Shown here: one piece after another, positions 35,188 to 45,290 of the stretch
Layout: every line of letters starts with the position of its first letter
How positions within the stretch are numbered: position 1 is the stretch's first letter
Assembly (NCBI RefSeq): GCF_002078875.1
Contig: NC_034430.1
Span: 3,554,060-3,618,059 of the forward strand
Length of the DNA stretch: 64,000 bases
Reading direction: 5' to 3'
Source: Numida meleagris
Lineage: Eukaryota > Chordata > Aves > Galliformes > Numididae
The notes under the pieces: model-generated
Told to the model about the DNA's origin: nothing
Seen by the model: the letters and a program-made list of their open reading frames with translations, nothing else
The model's database searches: none
Program-made: the position numbers and the translations under genes

Positions 35188-35202
35188 GCTGCCCTCTGCC
35201 GG
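35188..35202 (-). promoter_or_regulatory. Strong CTCF-like motif
   Basis: On the - strand the bases read CCGGCAGAGGGCAGC, which fits the CTCF core CCASYAGRGGGCRSY at every position except one (G for A at the third). It lies in a GC-rich spur at 35150-35230, between the presumed POU3F1 regulatory region and the 3' end of UTP11, where an insulator would make sense. Occupancy is not shown by sequence. Confidence 0.55.
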
Positions 35203-36300
35203 CCCCGGCCCCCCCAGCGGCTGGGATGCAGGTTTCTATGGGGGTTGACGAGAGCTGAGTTGTTTTTTTTTCCCGTGTTTTCTCTTTTCCGCCCGGTTGT
35301 CCGATGCTAGATTTGCGTTACGCTGTGAACAGCGAATTAGCGAAACTTCTTGTGGCGTGTGCAAAAGCCTTAGCTGCTTTGAAGGGCAGAGCACGGCCCC
35401 TCCCTTCACGCTTCCCAGAGGAAAAAAATACTGCAGGGCCCTTGCTAGATTTGGAACCTTTGCAATGGCAGAAACAACAGCCAAAGCTGCGCTTCAGCAC
35501 CTAAAAAACAGTCGTGCTTGAGCCTATAAGGGAAAACTGAGTGGGATGGGCCTGGGAAGAGCATCTTTTCTCTTTCATTTTTTTTTTTAAAACCATCTTG
35601 GCATAGGCACCCGCTTACCATTGGCAGCTGTATTCCAAGCAAAGAGATAAGAAAAGGAATGTTTACGCCCAGGCTCTCCTGCTTGCCTGAACTGCTCCAG
35701 GACACTCAGCGATGTGTCTTCATTGTTCTCAGTTGAAACCCCCTCCCAGCTACCAACACTGCAACCAGCCAACAATAAACAGCACAAACTTTTGTTCTCT
35801 TTTGTCCTACATCTGGCTTCTGGATCGCCCGTCCTCGGATGTGAATCTGTGTTGCCTCTCTGTTCACGCTTGCTTGTCACACTGGAAGTTTGGCATTACG
35901 TGGGCGCTGCTCTGTTGTAAGGCTCAGGGTAAAATAAGCACAGCTCCGTGGATACGTGTGCTCTTCTCAGCTACAGAGTTTCTCTGTTCTGTACAGTGAA
36001 GCATTCCTCTGCTTCTGGCACCATCCAGAAGTCTCTCTGCTAAGGGTGCATTGCAGAATTCAGGTGCCATCCTCAGCTGATGTCTTTCACCTCTCAAGTT
36101 TCAAAGTTACTTTGTGCAGGTAGAAAAGGCGGAACAGGAAACTAAAGAGGGATGTGGGGCAAAAATAGCTATTAGAAAGAGCATAACTCAGCTTAAACCT
36201 GCTTGGAAACTTAGCTAAAAAGAGCTGCTCTGAAGTCTGATGGTTTGGGCAATGTCGTGGTCCAAGATCTTAAAGTAACAAATGCTGGAACAGTTTCTGT
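35203..36300. other. Intergenic DNA before the UTP11 3' end
   Basis: Includes a T run near 35262 and another near 35577, and a CpG-containing stretch at 35280-35370. Short frames on both strands are open here but match no family. Possibly a weak non-coding promoter; no clear exon. Confidence 0.3.
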
Positions 36301-36437
36301 TTGTGTGCTGCGTGCATCTCCCAGTCTCTTTATTCCGACCTTGACTTTACAAGGATTGTTTATGGTGTGTATTACCAGGACAGACAGGCACCTCTTGTGG
36401 CTTCCCACTGTAAATACCAAGAGAACAAACTCTTTGA

Positions 36438-36443
36438 TTTATT
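36438..36443 (-). terminator. UTP11: UTP11 poly(A) signal candidate
   Basis: AATAAA on the - strand (TTTATT on +), about 160 bp beyond the UTP11 stop codon. A second AATAAA lies further on at 36329-36334. Either could set the 3' end; the first gives a very short 3'UTR. Confidence 0.5.
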
Positions 36444-36603
36444 AATCAATTAATTAGATAAAATATATTTATGGCTACTGCAGGCCCACGGTAATTTGTT
36501 TTAACAAAGTGCTGGGCTGTGATGAAAAGCAAACGGATCCTTCGTCGTAAGGAAAATACTCTTTCTAAACAAAGAGTGAAGCAGTAGTTACTCAATGGAA
36601 CAG

Positions 36604-36687
36604 TCAACGCTTCCGCTGAAATTTGAATTTGTAAATAGCTGGGCTATTTGTCGTCTCCTTCTTCACCTTTACTTTATGAGTTTTGTC
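36604..36687 (-). CDS. UTP11: UTP11 exon 8 (last), residues 227-253
   Basis: Acceptor CCTTCTCCAG precedes GAC AAA ACT. Encodes DKTHKVKVKKE, then NSPAIYKF and the basic end QRKR, followed by TGA at 36606-36604. The end differs slightly from the human one. Confidence 0.93.
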   Translation of the reverse strand, partial: DKTHKVKVKKETTNSPAIYKFKFQRKR

Positions 36688-39600
36688 CTGGAGAAGGGAA
36701 AAAAAAAAAGAGAAATAACTTTATCTGCTGTCAGATAAAAAAAAAAAAACCCACATGATGAAGCCCCTGTCTGGGGGTGACAAAGCATTAGTGAAAAAGG
36801 GCCACTTTCCACTGTTCAGATTGGAATTACATTTCCATCTGTTCTGTCTTTAGTTTCTCAGGCAGAATCTGTTTTGTGCACAAGCACCAGTGAATGCAAA
36901 GGCCCACTGAGACAGCTTTTATGGTCGCTGGGTTAAGAACTTGGAATCAACAGAACTGCTTCCTTCCCTCTGCTACTTTTGGGTATTGGAGAGGTGATGA
37001 CAACATGTTAAAAAAGATTGTGTGCCCCGTTTCAAGAGTTGAGTCTTTGTCGTTGTTGACATGATAGAGTTGGATTAGCACATATAAATTTAGTCATGTC
37101 ACAGTCTGAATGCTTCATGGAGTCATCCCCTTGCTTTCCCCATATTAAAGAAGATTGCATTTCCAGGTAACTCCTAAAAATAAGTCAGGGTAAAACAAGA
37201 GTGAAGAAACTCACACATAGACCTCATGACCTTAACAGAGAAACAAAAAAGAGTTAAAGCTCTCACCAAAAGATCTTTACGTGTCTGGATTTTCTGTGCA
37301 ATAACAAACATGCTCTTTTCTCGCTCAATGCGCTGCTTCAGGAGGTCATACTGATTCTTCCTTTGCTGGTTTAATTTCTGGAAGTGGGAAAAAAAAAAAG
37401 CAGCGTTTTTAAGAGCGAGGAACAAGACACTACAGTTTACAGCTGACCTATTCTGAGGCACTTGGACCTCACAAACATTTTTTACATTTCAATCAGACTA
37501 AAGAATGCTGCTTCAGTATTGTGGTTGGATTCCAGAGAACTATTTAATATCTTGATTTTTTCAGACTAGTTTTCCAGTTAGGTCTTTATTCTTCATACTT
37601 GTTTCAATCTCCTAAATCTAAACTAAAGGGAAAAAAGAGAGCAAATAAAAACCACCACATGTTTTCTAGCTGAGATACTGCGGAACCTCGTTTGGTAAGC
37701 AGTTGGAGTTTCAGTTTTATAACTCCTCTTAATTTCAATGTTGAGTGCAAAAGAATATCAACTCCACAAGGAAAACTCATAAATGTTTAGAGTAAAAAAA
37801 GACAAGAGACCAATTCCTGAAGTGCACAAAAATTGCAGAGAGGCCTTCCAAAATGCAGCTTGTTTGGTCATGTTTACCTACTAGGAGCTGATGATTTTCC
37901 CAGCATAAGAAGGTGTTACTGCAGGTGTGATTGAAGTAATTAAATTAAGGAGAACAGATCCAAACACGCTTCCAGTGTGACTCAGACATTTGAAGAGAGA
38001 ACTTGTCCAACCGCTTTACTGACAAGCCAAACCAAGAAAGCTGGCAGGATGGAAGAGACCATAGGGTGTTTGTTATCTGACATCTGGTTCAGAAAACAAC
38101 AGGTTACAAATTTACCACACGGCAGTTTAAGACAAGTTTATTTTCACCTTACACATACTGGCTTCAGCTTAGAGAACTGCCCAGTATCTCAACTAATCAA
38201 GAGGTATTTCCAGTGTTAAAGGCAAGTGTAGCTACTTCTAGGACAGAGTGCTGAATCAAAGCTGATCGTGTATGCAATTCATCCTGAAGAATTATTACTT
38301 CTGCTAGAGAAAGAGCACTGTTACTGTTGGTAATGCAGTACAGATCACTAAACTTCAGGAATGACTTCAGAAACATTTGCTTCACATCCAGAGATGCAGA
38401 TTTCCTTTACAGGAGTCATGGAAACTACCTCATCAGGTATGTACCACTGCTTTCTGGCCCAAACTTCACAGCTCTTTGTTTATAATCCACAGCGGACTGG
38501 GACACAACTGAACAAGTTCTCCACATTGGTCCAGAAGATTTGACTGCAGTCTCCAGGTGCATGATGATTAAGTGACATCTGCTACAGCCTTGTTCTGTCA
38601 TCTTTCTTACAATTTTTATTGGTGACACAACATTGTTCTGCTATACAACGGTCCAATGAATGCTTCTGATTGCATATTCTATCTATTTAAAAAGTAAAGC
38701 ATTGAGAACAAACTACCTTTAAGTGGGCAGGATCAGTAGCTCCTTTCAGTGTCTCTTTCTGCAGTGTTGCAATGGTTGGTCGGTTGTAGACTCTGTCTAC
38801 TAGCTCTGGAACAGTATTCAGATGAGTTGCAATATCAAACTCTTGAACTATAAATTTATAAAAAGAATTAAAAAGATTTTAGGAATAAACTCACGCAGGC
38901 TTCTCGGATTAACATTCAGCAAACCTTCCAAACAGCAGCAGAGAGAGACCCAGCTAAACAGTTCCTGCAGAACTGAGGTCTTCTCTAGTAATCAGAATAG
39001 GTTTCCAGAGCTCCTGAAATAAAATCTTCTTTTACAGCAGCAGCATAAAGAAAGCACCATGCTGCCTTATAGATTTTACACAGTCTGAAACAAATTGAGG
39101 AAAAAACATCTGGCAAAGCCTGTTTAAAGCTTACCTTCTTTTTTAGTATCAAAAAAGAACGTGTGCTTGTTGGGCTGCTTCCCCTCAACATCCAGCAGAT
39201 GGAGCTCAGACTTCAGCCTTTCGATTTTCTGCAGGAAAGAAAAGGTAATCAGTCTTGCAATACATCTCTAACAAGGTGGAATGATGTCTCTCTGAAGGGA
39301 ATTCCTGTTTGTTTCTCGAGTTTACGAGTATCTGAAGTCTTCCATTCTTTTTAATATTCTAAAATGCATCCAGTTTACGTACTTGTCCCGTTCTCAAGTC
39401 CTTTTCAAGTCAAGGTTACCCACTTCAGGAATGATAATCCTAAATGTTTTCCATCTGTGCTTAGTGTCTGGCATGTACATAAATGTTTGCCCTGCTGATC
39501 ATGTACAGCATCATTTTCAGCAGTTTTCTGTAGGTTCTATACAGAGTTTCACTGACATTTCCACCTTTCATTTCCACTATTACACTAAAATTTCACTAAA

Positions 39601-41045
39601 TACAGACGCCACACGCATGCCACACGCATGCCACACGCATGCCACACGCATGCCACACGCATGCCACACGCATGCCACACGCATGCCACACGCATGCCAC
39701 ACGCAATCTGGGAAACACTGAAAAGATGAAGTGTATTACCTTGGCTTCTGCCACTCTTTTCATTTCCACATACTTAAGGTCCTGTGTCTTCATCAGTTTC
39801 ATCTGTTCGGGGGTCACTTCATCCTTTGGCTGCTTAATTACATGAACTCCATCCTAAAAACAGAGAGCAGTGTGTAGATGCAGTTCTTGCTACAGAGTAC
39901 TATGGGCTCTGACTTAAAAAAAATAAAAAGGCAGAACCTTTTTGTCCTTTCCACCTCATTTTCTTCAAATAATTCCATGAGCACCAAGCTCAATCTGCTG
40001 GCTCATTTACTAATTCTTAAATTAAGGACATGAACTAGCTTTAAAAACATGTAACTTGGAGCAGCAGTGTCATCCTACGTGACGGCAGTTTAGTTTCTCA
40101 CCTTGAGCTGCGTGCGGATCATTTTGAAGTAGAACTCATCAGGGTTCTTGTCCAGAGCTTTCTTCTGAAGCGCTCGGAGGGCATTCTGCTTCTTGTGGTA
40201 GTCCCTGGAAGGCACAGCGACACAGAGTTCCCTTGAGCCCACACTCCCTGACAGGAGGCACAGTGATGCAGAGCTGCCATACACTGGGCTGCTTTGTTTG
40301 GTCCCACTCCAAGGGATCATAGAACGGCTTGGGTTGGAAGGGACCCCAAAGATCACCAAGTTCCAACCCCCCTGCCACAGGCAAGGCCACCAACCTCCAG
40401 ATCTGATGCTAGGCCAGGTTGCCCAGGGTCCCATCCAGCCTGGTCTTGAACAGCTCCAGGGCTGGGGCATCCACAGCCTTTCTGGGCAGCCTGTGCCAGC
40501 ACCTCACCTCTCTCTGTGAAGAACTTCCCCCTAACATCCAGTCTAAGCCTTCCTCGCCTTGAGCTTAAAACCATTCCCCCTTGTCCTGTCACAATCTACC
40601 CGAATAAAAAGTCGATCCCCTTCCTTTTTAGAATCCCCTTTTAAATACTGAAAGGCTGCAATGAGGTCTCCTCCCAGATTTCTTCACGCTGAACAAGCCC
40701 AGCTCCCTCAGCCTTTGCAGGGGAGATGCTCCAGCCCTCTGATCGTCTTCGTGGCCCTCCTCTGGACCCTCACCAACCGCTCCCTCAAAGGGAGAAGGCC
40801 GCGAGGCCCGCGCTCCCAGACTCACTGTGCCCGCAGGCGGTAGTCCTGCTTCTTCTCCAGAAGCCCCAGCTTCTTCCTGGAGGCGGGCTGCGGGGAGAGG
40901 CAAGGAGGAAGATGAGGCGGAGGCCCGAACTCGCACCGAGGTCCCGCGGTCCGCCAGGACGGCCCCGACGCCGCTCACTCACCTGTGCCCGCTCGCGGTG
41001 CTGCCGCTGCCCCGATTTGGCGGCTTTCCTGAAGGCGGCCGACAT
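36604..41045 (-). CDS. UTP11: UTP11, small-subunit processome component (eight coding exons)
   Basis: Nucleolar protein of the U3 snoRNP/SSU processome, needed for 18S rRNA processing. Coding exons (- strand, in order): 41045-40983, 40887-40826, 40204-40102, 39853-39740, 39228-39135, 38847-38717, 37377-37267 and 36687-36604, total 762 bp including the stop, 253 residues. Every junction has AG before and GT after the exon and phases agree throughout. The start reads MSAAFRKAAKSGQRQHRERAQ-like with only small changes from the human N-terminus. Other hallmark blocks are LGLLEKKQDYRLRAQDY, KNPDEFYFKM, EMKRVAEAKKIERLKSELH, VFFFDT-type DTKKE, ELVDRVYNRP, RIEREKSMFVIAQKIQTRKD and a very basic C-terminus ending QRKR. 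It is rich in Lys, Arg and Glu and probably helical throughout. Length equals the human protein as I remember it. No frameshift or lost exon. The gene is divergent from the + strand exon at 41.64-41.74 kb and shares its CpG island. Confidence 0.96.
37267..37377 (-). CDS. UTP11: UTP11 exon 7, residues 190-226
   Basis: Bounded by acceptor CCACTTCCAG and donor GTGAGA, phase 0 at both ends. Encodes the best-conserved C-terminal block with RIEREKSMFVIAQKIQTRKD. Confidence 0.95.
38717..38847 (-). CDS. UTP11: UTP11 exon 6, residues 146-189
   Basis: Acceptor AATTTATAG and donor GTAGTT, a slightly weak donor. Completes a split Val codon from exon 5 and encodes QEFDIATHLNTVPELVDRV-type sequence through NRP, TLQKE and HLK. 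Confidence 0.93.
39135..39228 (-). CDS. UTP11: UTP11 exon 5, residues 115-145 plus one base
   Basis: Acceptor CTTTCCTGCAG and donor GTAAGC. Encodes KIERLKSELHLLDVEGKQ, then NKH, FFFDTKKE, ending on the first base of a Val codon. Confidence 0.94.
39608..39705. repeat. 11-bp minisatellite in UTP11 intron 4
   Basis: Eight perfect tandem copies of GCCACACGCAT (39608-39695) plus ten bases of a ninth. The copies show no substitutions, which points to recent expansion or ongoing homogenisation. The array begins only 34 bp beyond the exon 4 splice donor in the direction of UTP11 transcription. It keeps frames open on both strands, giving meaningless histidine-rich peptides. Confidence 0.97.
39740..39853 (-). 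CDS. UTP11: UTP11 exon 4, residues 77-114
   Basis: Acceptor TGTTTTTAG and donor GTAATA. Encodes DGVHVIKQPKDEVTPEQ, then MKLMKTQDLKYVEMKRVAEAK. Phase 0 at both ends. Confidence 0.95.
40102..40204 (-). CDS. UTP11: UTP11 exon 3, residues 42-76
   Basis: Acceptor TGCCTTCCAG and donor GTGAGA. Completes a Gln codon split from exon 2 and encodes DYHKKQNALRALQKKALDKN, then PDEFYFKMIRTQLK. Confidence 0.95.
40315..40797 (-). mobile_element. CR1 LINE, 5'-truncated, in UTP11 intron 2
   Basis: On the + strand this reads ATCATAGAACGGCTTGGGTT, the reversed CR1 3' end, followed by the reversed CR1 3' region (CATCCAGCCTGGTCTTGAAC, TGTGCCAGCACCTCACC, CCTCATTGCAGCC-like and GGGGAGATGCTCCAGCC blocks). So CR1 lies on the - strand, the same sense as UTP11. 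About 480 bp remain with no intact reverse transcriptase frame. Its 5' end is within about 27 bp of the exon 2 splice donor. Confidence 0.93.
40826..40887 (-). CDS. UTP11: UTP11 exon 2, residues 22-41 plus two bases
   Basis: Acceptor TCTCCCCGCAG and donor GTGAGT. Encodes PASRKKLGLLEKKQDYRLRA and the first two bases of a Gln codon. Confidence 0.94.
40983..41045 (-). CDS. UTP11: UTP11 exon 1, residues 1-21
   Basis: ATG in the context gtcaccATGtcg with donor GTGAGT directly after the Gln codon CAG. Encodes the conserved basic N-terminus starting MSAAFRKAAKSG. Confidence 0.95.
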
Positions 41046-41639
41046 GGTGACAGCGCGGCCCGGCCACCGCTGCGTGGAGATCGCGACTCACTCCGGGTTG
41101 AGGGGCGGGGCGTCAGTGTTTTGCGCGTGACGTCATCGCGCCGCACGCCGTCACACGTCAGCACGCCGTCTCCATGGCGACGGCGGCGCTCATCCCGCGC
41201 TCTGCTGCCGCCCTCGGCGCGTGCGGTTTGTGCTCCCCGTGCTCCCCTCCGCCGCCCGCACGGCGGGACTGGGCTTAACCCCGTCCCGGGGCTCGCTTGT
41301 TTCCCCCCCACACACACACACGTTAAGACGCGGCCTGGCCGTGCTAGGCCGCTGGTTCTCTGTCCCGCCACCGGCTCGGGGCTGTTCCCGCTCCCATTAT
41401 TCGGCGGCCGCGCCATGAAGGCCCCTCAGCGCCGTGCCTGTGGTGAACCGCAGCTGCAGGAGCGGGGCAGGCGGCACCGGCACACGGGGTTCCCCCACCT
41501 CCCCCCGGTGCTGAGATCTCGCAGCGCAGGAACCGCCGGGCTCCCTCCCCCTCACCCCGGCTACGGGGCGGCTCCGTGGGGCTGAGCCCACCGCCCCCGG
41601 CCCGGCCCGGCCCAACCCACCGCTCCTCGGCTGCGCTCC

Positions 41640-41742
41640 GCCCCGGGTCGGGCGGGGCCGCGCTGGGCGCTGAGGAGCAGATCCGAGCCGAGCCGTGCCC
41701 AGCGCAGCCCGGCGCCGGGGCGAGCAGCGGGGCGGCGAGCAG
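41640..41742 (+). other. Candidate non-coding first exon of a divergent + strand gene
   Basis: GC-rich, without an in-frame ATG worth using, ending GGCGAGCAG followed by a consensus splice donor GTGAGTCC at 41743. By synteny with human (UTP11 head-to-head with FHL3) it may be the 5'UTR exon of FHL3. I found no LIM-domain exon between here and 64000, so that assignment rests on gene order only. It could equally splice to the exon at 44.8 kb. The 5' boundary is a guess. Confidence 0.5.
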
Positions 41743-41904
41743 GTGAGTCCGGGGGCGGCGGGGGGAACCCGGGGGGAGCAGCCCGCTTCGGGCCCTCAGC
41801 CCCCGGCACGGAGGTGAGGAGCGAGCATCCATCCGCGTTGGGTTTGCGTCGTCCGAGAGGGAGCCCCCTCGGGTCAACTCGGTGGGTTTTGTTCTCTGAA
41901 AGCA

Positions 41905-44780
41905 CGGATGATGTCTTACCGCCGCGTCTCTTTGCCAGGCTGTAAAGATGCAGCGCTTAAGCTGCGTTTCGTTAAGAAAGCGCTGAAACTTTAGGCGGCC
42001 AATAAACTCTGAAGCAAAGCTAAAAGCGAATGCTTAGGCTTGGCATAGAGGAATGTTCCGCACGCCCTGCTGGGTGCTCTGTGTGCAGGGAGCCCCGGGC
42101 AGGCTCGGGGTAAAGCTCCTCCGCTTTCTTCTGTTAAACAAGATCTCCAGCGTCACAGCTGGCACCTCGCTGCTTTGTGAAACAGCCCCGTATCGTTGCA
42201 AAATGCCCTCTTTTTACTGAGCGCAGTTTGGTTTCGGCTCGTTATGTTTCCTTACAGGTCAGGTTTTCTGGTTTGGTTTCCAGCGTTGTATGTATCTTGT
42301 ACTTGTGGTTACGCTAATGAATTTGTTTCTGTTATGAGAATTCATGGGAATGTTGGATGTAGTTTGCAGCCTGGATGGAGCACGTTAGTTGAAGGAGATG
42401 GCACCTGGTGGTGATTGCCTGTCTTCCTAGTGCAAGCTTTGGTGCTGGTGTCCCTCTGCTTAATTGGAGTTTCATACGTTTATTGTTTCTCTGTTTCAAA
42501 AAATCATAAAGAAATGTTTCCAAATCAGAACACCTACCATAGGGACATAGGGAAGGGCACCCTGGTCTGGGTGTTAGAAACCTATGGCTCTCCCAGCTGC
42601 TATAAATATGTGACTGTCAAATATTCCTTTACTGTTCACTTTTGAGAAGCCTTTTCTTGGATACCTCCTCAGGAGCGTCCAGTATTTAAAAACCCGCCTT
42701 TGAAACAAATGATATTTTTCTGCTGTTCGCAAAGGTGTTGAAACTGCCTAATTGATTTCCCTCATTTGCTTTGTCAAAATGTGGTTTAACTTCCTGATGC
42801 GCCATCAGCAGGATGGCAGAGAACGGGAAGTCTGACATTTCTCCCATCTTATTTTTGTGCCATTTTTTTCCTAGGATGGAAACCACATGGTTTCCTCCTT
42901 CTCTTGCTTTCTTCTTCCTTAGAAGTTTTAATAGCACAGCGTTGAGAGTGCTGGTTTCATTCTTACCAGCTAGGACTGTAATTTTATATACTTTCAAGGC
43001 TGGTGACACAGCCCTGCCACAACTGAAGGCAGGGAGATGCTTGGAAATATCTCCAGTTCCTCAGCAGGAAGCCTGGGAACAGTTCCATGGTCCCAGCTGC
43101 TGGAGCACTGCTGTTGCTCCACGCTGGATGTCTTTGAGGTGCCTCTCGTGGAAAACCTGAGCATCTCCCCTGCCTTCAGAATAGCATCTGGAGAGTTTGT
43201 GTGCTGAAGGCCAGGCTGGTTGCTGGGTCTGTAGGAGGGTGGGAGGTCACGGCCGCTCCCTGAGCAGGATTTGCAGCCATCTGCAGCACGTCTGCTGTCA
43301 GCTCAGCTTCCTGTTTACGCTGCAGTTGGTTTGAGAACAGGCTCTGAAGCAGGCACACTGACTGAGGACACAGCTTCAGCTGGGGGCTCAGAGCTTCGAG
43401 GTCCCCATGGGGGAAGAAGGCAGTTGCCCTACTCGCACGTGTTTTTTTTCCTGTACAGTATGAGCCTTGTGCAGCTGTAGACAGCGGTTACTGGACAGTA
43501 CATTTCTGAGGGGTAGAAGCTCAGCCATTGTACAGGTTTTGGACCTGGCCGCTTCGAGACAGAAATGAACCTTTAAATGACAGACTCAGGAAGAACTCCT
43601 CTGTGGGCAGGTTACTGGAATTCCCAGTGCACCGCTTTTGGAAGCACTTGGTATAGTTCACAGCCAGGACTCGCTCTATTGCTTGTGCTATGAGGCAAGA
43701 TGCTCTCTGCTGTGTTCCCAGTTGTAGCTTGGCTGATGCTGTTACATGACCTGCTGTTTTCTGCAGTACTAGCAGGAAAATGGAACAAATTGGTTATTCT
43801 TAGTGCTCAAATGATTCCTGCTCCCCCTCTCCCAGGAAAAGGACTTTTATGGTAGTAATCACAGCAGTGTCACGCAAGGTTTTCACGGTGGCCTGCTGGG
43901 GTTCTTGCTCGTGTCTGCGGGATTTTCACTGTGCTTAGCTTGCATGAGGTCATGCTTGAAGAACCCTAATTGCATCAGTAGCCTCAGGAGAGACATGACT
44001 ATAAACCTTTTTTCCTCTGCCTCACCTTTCATGTCAGAAAGTTTCCATAGACAAATATATATATTTACAGAAAACTGGGGACTGACTGGCTGCCTGGTCT
44101 GAATAGAAGCCAAGCTTTTTTACTGGACAAACAGCTTCATAATTTCTGGTAATTGCTCATATAAGGAAGTCATTTCTCCCCCGCTGCTTGGTATCCCTGG
44201 TTGACACCCTCTGCCTGTGCCCGCTGTGGAGCACCAGCTTGCTCTGGCAGGAGGCGGTGTGGGTGGCACTGCCACTTCTGCTCAGCTGTCCACTCTGGAG
44301 TGCACTTCATGGCTCCTCATTGCTTGTAGGGCTTTGACTGTTTCTGCTGATACAGCCGTGATTTTGAGGGCCAAGCTGTAAAAATTGAGAGACAGCAACA
44401 TTTTGACTGTTGGTGACATCAGAACAAATGTAAATGGATAAGGAAAGAAAGAAGGGCTCTAACGATAGCTAGCAGCTGCAGCTAGGAAAGGGAAAAGACC
44501 AATTGTAAGGGGGCAGAGAAACTTTACCGGTGTTATTTAATCTTCAGATTACTACTGAGAGCTTAGGCTTGTTTCTGACACCTAGGACATTCAGAGGCGA
44601 GGGCTGAGGGTTTGCAAGTGAAGGGGTTCAGCTGCACAGATTTGCAGGTTCCAGTGGGGATGCTGGGCTCAGCAGCAAGCTCTGTGCTGCAGGTGCTCTG
44701 TAGTGAAGAGGTGGGGCATTTATCCTAATGTCTGATGGGTAATTACTGGACTTTATCCATTAATAAGTAACATGTCTTCA
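41905..44780 (+). other. Presumed first intron of the divergent gene, no coding segment recognised
   Basis: Mixed-composition DNA with AT-rich stretches at 42190-42330 and 42690-43000. Frames are short and show no family similarity. It would be intronic if the splice donor at 41743 is used. Confidence 0.4.
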
Positions 44781-44817
44781 GCTGCAGACGGAAAGAAAAA
44801 TGTTCCATTCTAGGGAG

Positions 44818-44988
44818 ATGCAGTTGCTGAGAACAGTCCTTGTTCTTTGTTTCTTCTTTTCCTTCCGTTTTGCGCTGGCTTTGCCAGGTGTAAAATACAA
44901 TTGTCAGCAGTTTACAGGGAAGGGGGAGTGTCAGTTTTCCTGTCGAAGAAAATATCAAGGGTCTGATTGCGAAAAGAAGGGAAACTGA
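44818..44988 (+). CDS. Small secreted four-cysteine basic peptide, beta-defensin-like (novel candidate)
   Basis: Reading from Met 44818 gives 56 residues; an in-frame ATG at 44800 would give 62. The later ATG is preferred because a splice acceptor (TTCCATTCTAG, ending 44813) lies just before it and a purine is at -3. Residues 1-21 form a standard signal peptide: MQLLR, a hydrophobic core LVLCFFFSF, and a small-residue end ALA. The predicted mature peptide has 35 residues with net charge about +4. Its four cysteines (mature positions 8, 17, 21 and 30) are spaced C-x8-C-x3-C-x8-C, with G-E-C at the second and G-S-D-C at the fourth. Beta-defensins show C, G-x-C, C, G-x-C and then a final CC; the last pair is absent here, as TGA follows five residues after the fourth cysteine. 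A four-cysteine offshoot, a truncated relic, or an unrelated secreted peptide are all possible. I know of no orthologue at this locus. Confidence 0.45.
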   Translation: MQLLRTVLVLCFFFSFRFALALPGVKYNCQQFTGKGECQFSCRRKYQGSDCEKKGN

Positions 44989-45290
44989 AGAATGCCACAT
45001 GGCTTCCACCTTCCTGTATTTCATCCATGCAGAATTGCCTCTGCTGTGTGAGTCACTTGGTGTCTGTTGGTGTTTGCTAAACGAAGGACAGTTTTAACAA
45101 ATGATTCTGCCCTTACTCAATAGAAACACACTGAAGGATAGTGTTACTCTGGGGTGAAACGTGACGAGGACATTAGGATTAAGCTATTAGTCTTAAAATT
45201 CTTAATCGAGAGTTATTTGGAAATATTTTAGCATGGAATCCAAGTAGCAATGCAATAAAGATCCTAAATTCATGTTCTTGCTCTTAGCAC
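44988..45290 (+). other. 3'UTR of the small secreted peptide gene
   Basis: About 270 bp of AT-leaning sequence from the stop codon to a well-formed 3' end; no further frame continues the peptide, and reading through the stop adds no cysteine pair. Confidence 0.4.

Larger units (their letters stand above)
40810..41900. promoter_or_regulatory. CpG island, divergent promoter of UTP11 and a + strand transcript
   Basis: Dense CpG across about 1.1 kb. Between the UTP11 start and the + strand exon lie a GC box (GGGGCGGGGC near 41102), a perfect cyclic-AMP response element TGACGTCA at 41128-41135 and an RFX X-box-like GTCTCCATGGCGAC at 41168-41181. No TATA box, as expected of a housekeeping bidirectional promoter. 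A short CA repeat sits at about 41308-41320. Confidence 0.75.

Noticed and set aside
38340..38440. Possible box C/D snoRNA on the - strand in UTP11 intron 6
   Set aside because: The C box has a C where a purine is required and no convincing terminal stem joins it to a CTGA; too weak to annotate.
39596..39845. Histidine- and alanine-rich repeat peptides on both strands
   Set aside because: Translations of the 11-bp minisatellite inside an intron, not genes.
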